A stretch of 64,000 bases of DNA from Amycolatopsis jiangsuensis. Lineage in GTDB: Bacteria; Actinomycetota; Actinomycetes; Mycobacteriales; Pseudonocardiaceae. The DNA lies in contig NZ_JACHMG010000001.1 of assembly GCF_014204865.1 (NCBI RefSeq), forward strand, positions 6,846,501 to 6,910,500. Direction: 5' to 3'. Each line of letters opens with the position of its first letter. Position 1 is the first letter of the stretch. Under the pieces are notes generated by a model that saw only the letters and a list, made by a program, of their open reading frames with translations, was not told the origin of the DNA and did not search any database. Both the position numbers and the translations under genes were made by a program. This document shows positions 60,971 to 64,000 of this stretch, one piece after another.

Positions 60971-61001
60971 AGGGTAACAGCGCCTTCGTAGCGCGGTCCA
61001 A
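60971..61001 (-). promoter_or_regulatory. Candidate promoter of the leader-GNAT-infA operon
   Basis: Minus-strand TTGGAC (61001-60996) and TACCCT (60976-60971) are separated by 19 nt, slightly long. Transcription would begin near 60964, about 30 nt before the leader start codon. Confidence 0.45.
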
Positions 61002-61036
61002 CGGTTTCCCGTCGCCGGGCGGGCCGCGACGCGGCT

Positions 61037-61441
61037 TCACGGGACCAGGACGAGTTTTCCCGTGTGGACCTTGCGCAGGAAGTCCTCCTGCGCTTGCCTG
61101 ATCGCGGCGAGTGGGTAGGTCTTCGCCACGACCGGGCGGATGTGCCCCTTCTCGACGTGGTCGATCACATTCGCGAAAACGACGTCGTCCTGGAACGTGC
61201 AGCCGAACAGCGACAGGTCCTTGAGATAGATCGTGCGCAGGTCGAGCAGGTTCTCCGCGGTCGAGAACGCGCACGGGACCGAGGCCAGTTCCGCATCCGA
61301 CCAGTCGCACCGGACACCGTAGGCTTCGCTGCCCGGCGCCACGACGTACTCGGCGAACCCGCCGTCGCATTCGCTGCCGAGCGTCCAGCACGAATACCAG
61401 CCGAGCCGGCCATCCGTCCACGTGTCAGGTCGGCGGAGCAC
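61037..61441 (-). pseudogene. Zinc-dependent alcohol dehydrogenase remnant, nucleotide-binding fold deleted
   Basis: The 134-codon frame has MDR segments LGSECDGGFAEYVVAPGSEA and PCAFSTAENLL, then runs directly into RTIYLKDLSLFGCTFQ and QAQEDFLRKVHTGKLVLV from the far C-terminus. The whole Rossmann domain (about 130 residues) and the N-terminal catalytic zinc region are absent. Junctions are in frame. Almost certainly inactive. Confidence 0.8.
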
Positions 61442-61443
61442 AT

Positions 61444-62106
61444 TCAGGCGACCCGATCACGCAGGTGATTTTCCTTCGCGTTTCGGACGATACGGTGCGG
61501 TGAACGGAATTCGAGGGCGACCTCGTGTATCTGCTTCAGTCCCTGTGCGCGATTATCCCGGTTGTGCTCACCCTCGACGTCGTGGATCAGATGGCTCTCC
61601 ACGTCGGTGATGCCACAGTAGACGAACGTCCCGACGTCGAGCTGGGTCCGCATGGCCTCGTCGTACCCGTATTTCGCGTAGGTTCGCCTGCTTGACCCGC
61701 CGATCCCGATCAGGATGGTCGGGACATTGCCCAGAAGCGCGGAAGGTGGTTCCTTTCCCCGATCCTGGACGCCCTTTCCGAACTGGTATGCCCAACCGCC
61801 GGTGAAGACCCGTTCGAGCCAGCCCTTCATGAGCGCCGGCATACCCCACCAGTAGACCGGGAAGACGAAGGCGAGCCGGTCCGCGGCCTCGACCCTGCGG
61901 TGCATCACGGCGACGTCGGCGGGAACGGGACCGCCCCAGAAATGCGCGTGGTCGGCCTCGGTGAAGCGTGGATCGAAGTTCTCGGCGTGCAGGTCCAGGA
62001 CGTCGACGGAATGTCCTTCCCGCCGGAACGGCTCGTTCAGCGCGTCCATGACGGCGGCCGGGTATTTGTCGGTGAAAGGATGAGAGAAGACGGTCAGCAG
62101 ATGCAT
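61444..62106 (-). CDS. Flavodoxin-fold NAD(P)H oxidoreductase
   Basis: 220 aa of the NQO1/MdaB/KefF family. N-terminus HLLTVFSHPFTDKYPAAVMD binds FMN/FAD phosphate; FVFPVYWWGMPALMKGWLERVF is the conserved flavin loop. Probably a two-electron quinone or nitro reductase. Lies 64 nt after the tetR gene in the same orientation, so co-regulated. A/T-ending codons are more frequent than in core genes, suggesting acquisition. Confidence 0.9.
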   Translation of the reverse strand: MHLLTVFSHPFTDKYPAAVMDALNEPFRREGHSVDVLDLHAENFDPRFTEADHAHFWGGPVPADVAVMHRRVEAADRLAFVFPVYWWGMPALMKGWLERVFTGGWAYQFGKGVQDRGKEPPSALLGNVPTILIGIGGSSRRTYAKYGYDEAMRTQLDVGTFVYCGITDVESHLIHDVEGEHNRDNRAQGLKQIHEVALEFRSPHRIVRNAKENHLRDRVA

Positions 62107-62170
62107 GATTTCCGGTCCGATTTCGTGAAGTGGGGTGCAGTGCTGTGCCGCGGCGAAACGCCGAGGACGC

Positions 62171-62695
62171 TCATCGTGCCGCTTTCACCAGAGTGGCGGC
62201 GGCTGCCCGTGCGGCGGAAACGGCGTCCGCGCCGGAATAGCTTGCGACCGACGTCGCGCCCTCGAACAGGACGAGAACCTGTTCGACGAGTACGTCATTT
62301 CGGCGGGAGCCGATCTCGAGGGTGACGATCCGGTCGATGAGTTCGCGAAGTATTCGTCGGTATTCGGCGACGACTTCGGAAACCTCGGGCGTTTCGCCGC
62401 CTGTCTCACCTTGGGCACGGAGAAACATGCACCCTCGCGTTCCCTCCGCGTGGTTCCAGTCTCCAAGCGCGGCGAACAGCGCGTCCACGCTGTCGACGTC
62501 CGTCTTGTCGAAGAAGCGAACGCATCGCTGTTTCAAAACCGCGGCGATGAGCGCGTTCTTGCTGCCGACGTGTTTGTAGAGCGTCCGGGAGGACACCTCC
62601 GCGGCCGCGGTGAGCCGGTCCATTCCGGTCGCGGTGAAACCGCAGCGATCGAAGAGGTGCTCGGCGCTCGAGACGATGCGTGTTTTCGTGTCCAT
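62171..62695 (-). CDS. TetR family repressor
   Basis: 174 aa. HTH: IVSSAEHLFDRCGFTATGMD then RLTAAAEVSSRTLYKHVGSK. The C-terminal domain contains TRGCMFLRAQGE, typical of small-molecule-sensing repressors next to oxidoreductases. Its own promoter is covered by a perfect palindrome, implying autoregulation and control of the downstream flavodoxin-fold gene. Confidence 0.9.
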   Translation of the reverse strand: MDTKTRIVSSAEHLFDRCGFTATGMDRLTAAAEVSSRTLYKHVGSKNALIAAVLKQRCVRFFDKTDVDSVDALFAALGDWNHAEGTRGCMFLRAQGETGGETPEVSEVVAEYRRILRELIDRIVTLEIGSRRNDVLVEQVLVLFEGATSVASYSGADAVSAARAAAATLVKAAR

Positions 62696-62703
62696 CGTCC
62701 TCG

Positions 62704-62732
62704 AGGGTAAAACGGTCGTTTTACCCTGTCAA
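62704..62732 (-). promoter_or_regulatory. tetR promoter fully overlapped by a palindromic operator
   Basis: Minus strand reads TTGACA (62732-62727), 17-nt spacer, TACCCT (62709-62704), ending 8 nt before the ATG. The perfect inverted repeat AGGGTAAAACG-gt-CGTTTTACCCT occupies 62704-62727, covering -10 and spacer. It also contains the stop codon of the upstream tetR-like gene. Confidence 0.8.
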
Positions 62733-63293
62733 GGCAGGCCGGCAGGCGTCCCGGACCAGGCCGGCCAGTACCCGGCGGCGTTCGTCGGTCGCGTCCGCGG
62801 CCGCGTCGCCGAGCATGAGCCCGGCTGTCGACGGGACGGCGAGCCACCATGCCGCCAAGGCGCGGGCGAGATAGAGCAGGTATCCGGGATCCACGTCGTC
62901 GCGCAGCAGTCCGGCCTTCTGTGCGCGGGCCACGGCGGCGAGGTTGTCCGTGTAGTGCGCCGCGCGTTCGGCCGCTGCCGCGATCGGTTTCCCTTGTCGA
63001 GTCGCGGTTTCGAGGCCTTCCCACAGCAGCAGTCGCAGATAGTGCGGGTAGCTGCGGTGGTGGTCGTAGACCCGCACAGCGAACTCGCCGAGGTCCTCGG
63101 CCAGCTCCGCGGTCAGCGGAACCGCCGCGGCGAGCTTGGTCATCTCCTGTTCGAGCACGGCGGCGAACAGCTTCTGCTTGCTCCCGAAGTACTGGTAGAT
63201 CCGCTCTTTGTTGACCCCGGCGCGCTCCGCGACCCGGTCCACGCGCGCGCCCAGCGGGCCGTGCTCGCTGTACTCGTGCACGGCGGCGTCCAT
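62721..63293 (-). CDS. TetR family regulator with truncated N-terminus
   Basis: 190 aa: the frame opens at MDAAVHEYSEHG, where family members have 10-20 more residues (arginine-rich lead-in and the first half of helix 1). The HTH ARVDRVAERAGVNKERIYQYFGSK is intact. A TAG lies directly before the ATG in frame. The truncation abuts the divergent SnoaL-like gene, whose start is also missing. Confidence 0.7.
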   Translation of the reverse strand: MDAAVHEYSEHGPLGARVDRVAERAGVNKERIYQYFGSKQKLFAAVLEQEMTKLAAAVPLTAELAEDLGEFAVRVYDHHRSYPHYLRLLLWEGLETATRQGKPIAAAAERAAHYTDNLAAVARAQKAGLLRDDVDPGYLLYLARALAAWWLAVPSTAGLMLGDAAADATDERRRVLAGLVRDACRPALTG

Positions 63294-63780
63294 CTACGAC
63301 CTGCTCGCGACGCACCCGCTCGGCGCCGACACCGGCGAACGCGAGCTGATCGAGGCCATCTACGCCGAGGACGTCGTGTTCGACCGCGGCGCGGGGCTCG
63401 AAGGCGCGGCCGGTCGCGAAGCGATGGCGCAGCTCGTCGGCCGCGACGAGCACCACGCCGCCATCGCGGGCGGCCTCGCCCATTTCGGCAGCCTGCCGCT
63501 CGTCGACCTCTCCGGGGACACCGCGGTCGCCGTCTCCTACCTCGCGCTGATCACCCCGGACGCCCACGGCGAGTCCCGGGAACTGGCCAACCATGGAACC
63601 TCGCAGGGCTACCGGATCCACCGGGTGCTCGCCAACCGCTGGACGCTCGAGCGCGGCACCGACGGCTGGCGCATCGCCTCCCGGACCCTGTTGCCGGCGG
63701 ACGGTTCAGGCCCGGCGCTCGACCTTCTCCGTGACGCGGGTTCGGCTCACCTGCGAAACGGCGACAGAGAGCGGCGGTGA
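63294..63780 (+). pseudogene. SnoaL/NTF2-like gene lacking its start
   Basis: Coding similarity begins at about 63294 with IYDLLATHPLGADTGERELI and continues to AHLRNGDRERR and a TGA at 63780, about 160 residues with the NTF2-like pattern (IYAEDVVFDRG, WTLERGTDGWRIASR). No start codon or ribosome-binding site lies at the natural boundary; the open frame extends back only through the antisense of the tetR-like gene. Probably lost its first residues and promoter. Confidence 0.55.
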
Positions 63781-63820
63781 GCACCGCGGTCGAGCGTCGA
63801 ACGAGACTTTTCGCGCGTTT

Positions 63821-64000
63821 TCAGGGTCGTTGTAGGCCGGTCAGCAGCAGGTCGAGGTAACGACGGCCGACGGCGACCGGCTCGGCGCCGGCGAGTGCCG
63901 TGTGGACGTGCACGGCGTGGGCGACCCCGCACATGAGGGAGACCAGATCGGCTTGGGAGAACTCGGGATCGATCGTGCCCGCCGCGTGGACGCGGTCCAG
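63821..64000 (-). CDS. C-terminal part of a TetR family regulator (runs off the window)
   Basis: 59 residues plus stop on the minus strand, ending RRYLDLLLTGLQRP with an upstream DLVSLMCGVAHAVHVH segment. This is the usual C-terminal end of SbtR/TetR-type regulators. The start lies beyond 64000. Confidence 0.75.
   Translation of the reverse strand: MDRVHAAGTIDPEFSQADLVSLMCGVAHAVHVHTALAGAEPVAVGRRYLDLLLTGLQRP

Overview
The window is high-GC actinobacterial DNA. GTG starts are frequent, TANNNT -10 boxes sit close to start codons, and gene order over much of the window follows the Mycobacterium tuberculosis Rv1301-Rv1341 neighbourhood as I remember it (sua5, rfe/wecA, atpI-atpBEFHAGDC, DUF2550, cobO, murA, nucS, dinG, pncB, clpS, mec-cysO-cysM, rhomboid, murI, Rv1339-like, rph, rdgB). 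Unfused atpF and atpH, a DUF3558 lipoprotein, an ethylmalonyl-CoA mutase and the repertoire as a whole suggest a Pseudonocardiaceae member such as Amycolatopsis; that assignment is inference. I saw no rRNA or tRNA genes, insertion sequences or CRISPR arrays.

Layout. 0-2.5 kb: tsaC, a WecA-type phosphosugar transferase and AtpI. 2.9-10.5 kb: the complete F1Fo ATP synthase operon and a DUF2550 gene. 10.5-14.4 kb: an alpha/beta hydrolase with an internal deletion, cobO, murA with the Asp active-site variant, a broken Uma2 gene and a LysE exporter. 14.5-20.7 kb: B12-dependent ethylmalonyl-CoA mutase, isochorismatase-like hydrolase, GlxA-type regulator, crotonase, NUDIX hydrolase and nucS. 20.9-30 kb: a Na+/solute symporter with a small membrane partner, a lipoprotein, PTS-type dihydroxyacetone kinase dhaKLM, a tandem 3-hydroxyacyl-CoA dehydrogenase, and an Lrp regulator divergent from a PLP sulfur-amino-acid lyase. 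30-40 kb: FmdB protein, phosphodiesterase, small hydrolases, ctaD, a repeat-rich non-coding island, and the serB-PTH2-OsmC operon. 40-53.4 kb: dinG, bioY, pncA-pncB, clpS-DUF2017-P1 peptidase, the mec-cysO-cysM cysteine pathway, rhomboid, murI, phosphodiesterase, rph and rdgB. 53.7-60 kb: a two-component system, bcp, a lipoprotein, a LysR/MBL divergent pair, and a GNAT-infA operon. 61-64 kb: an accessory patch with a deleted alcohol dehydrogenase, a TetR-controlled flavodoxin-fold oxidoreductase, an N-truncated TetR, an N-truncated SnoaL-like gene and a TetR fragment at the edge.

The most interesting unit is on the minus strand at 61.0-59.8 kb. A 17-residue leader peptide with a very strong ribosome-binding site is followed by mutually exclusive hairpins that bury the ribosome-binding site of a GNAT acetyltransferase; the next gene is an IF-1 paralogue. 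This looks like a translational attenuator controlling a translation-related operon. Other recurring themes are leaderless gene starts (14 or more with TANNNT 6-7 nt upstream of the start codon), several genes damaged by internal or terminal deletions, and tandem-repeat islands in intergenic DNA.
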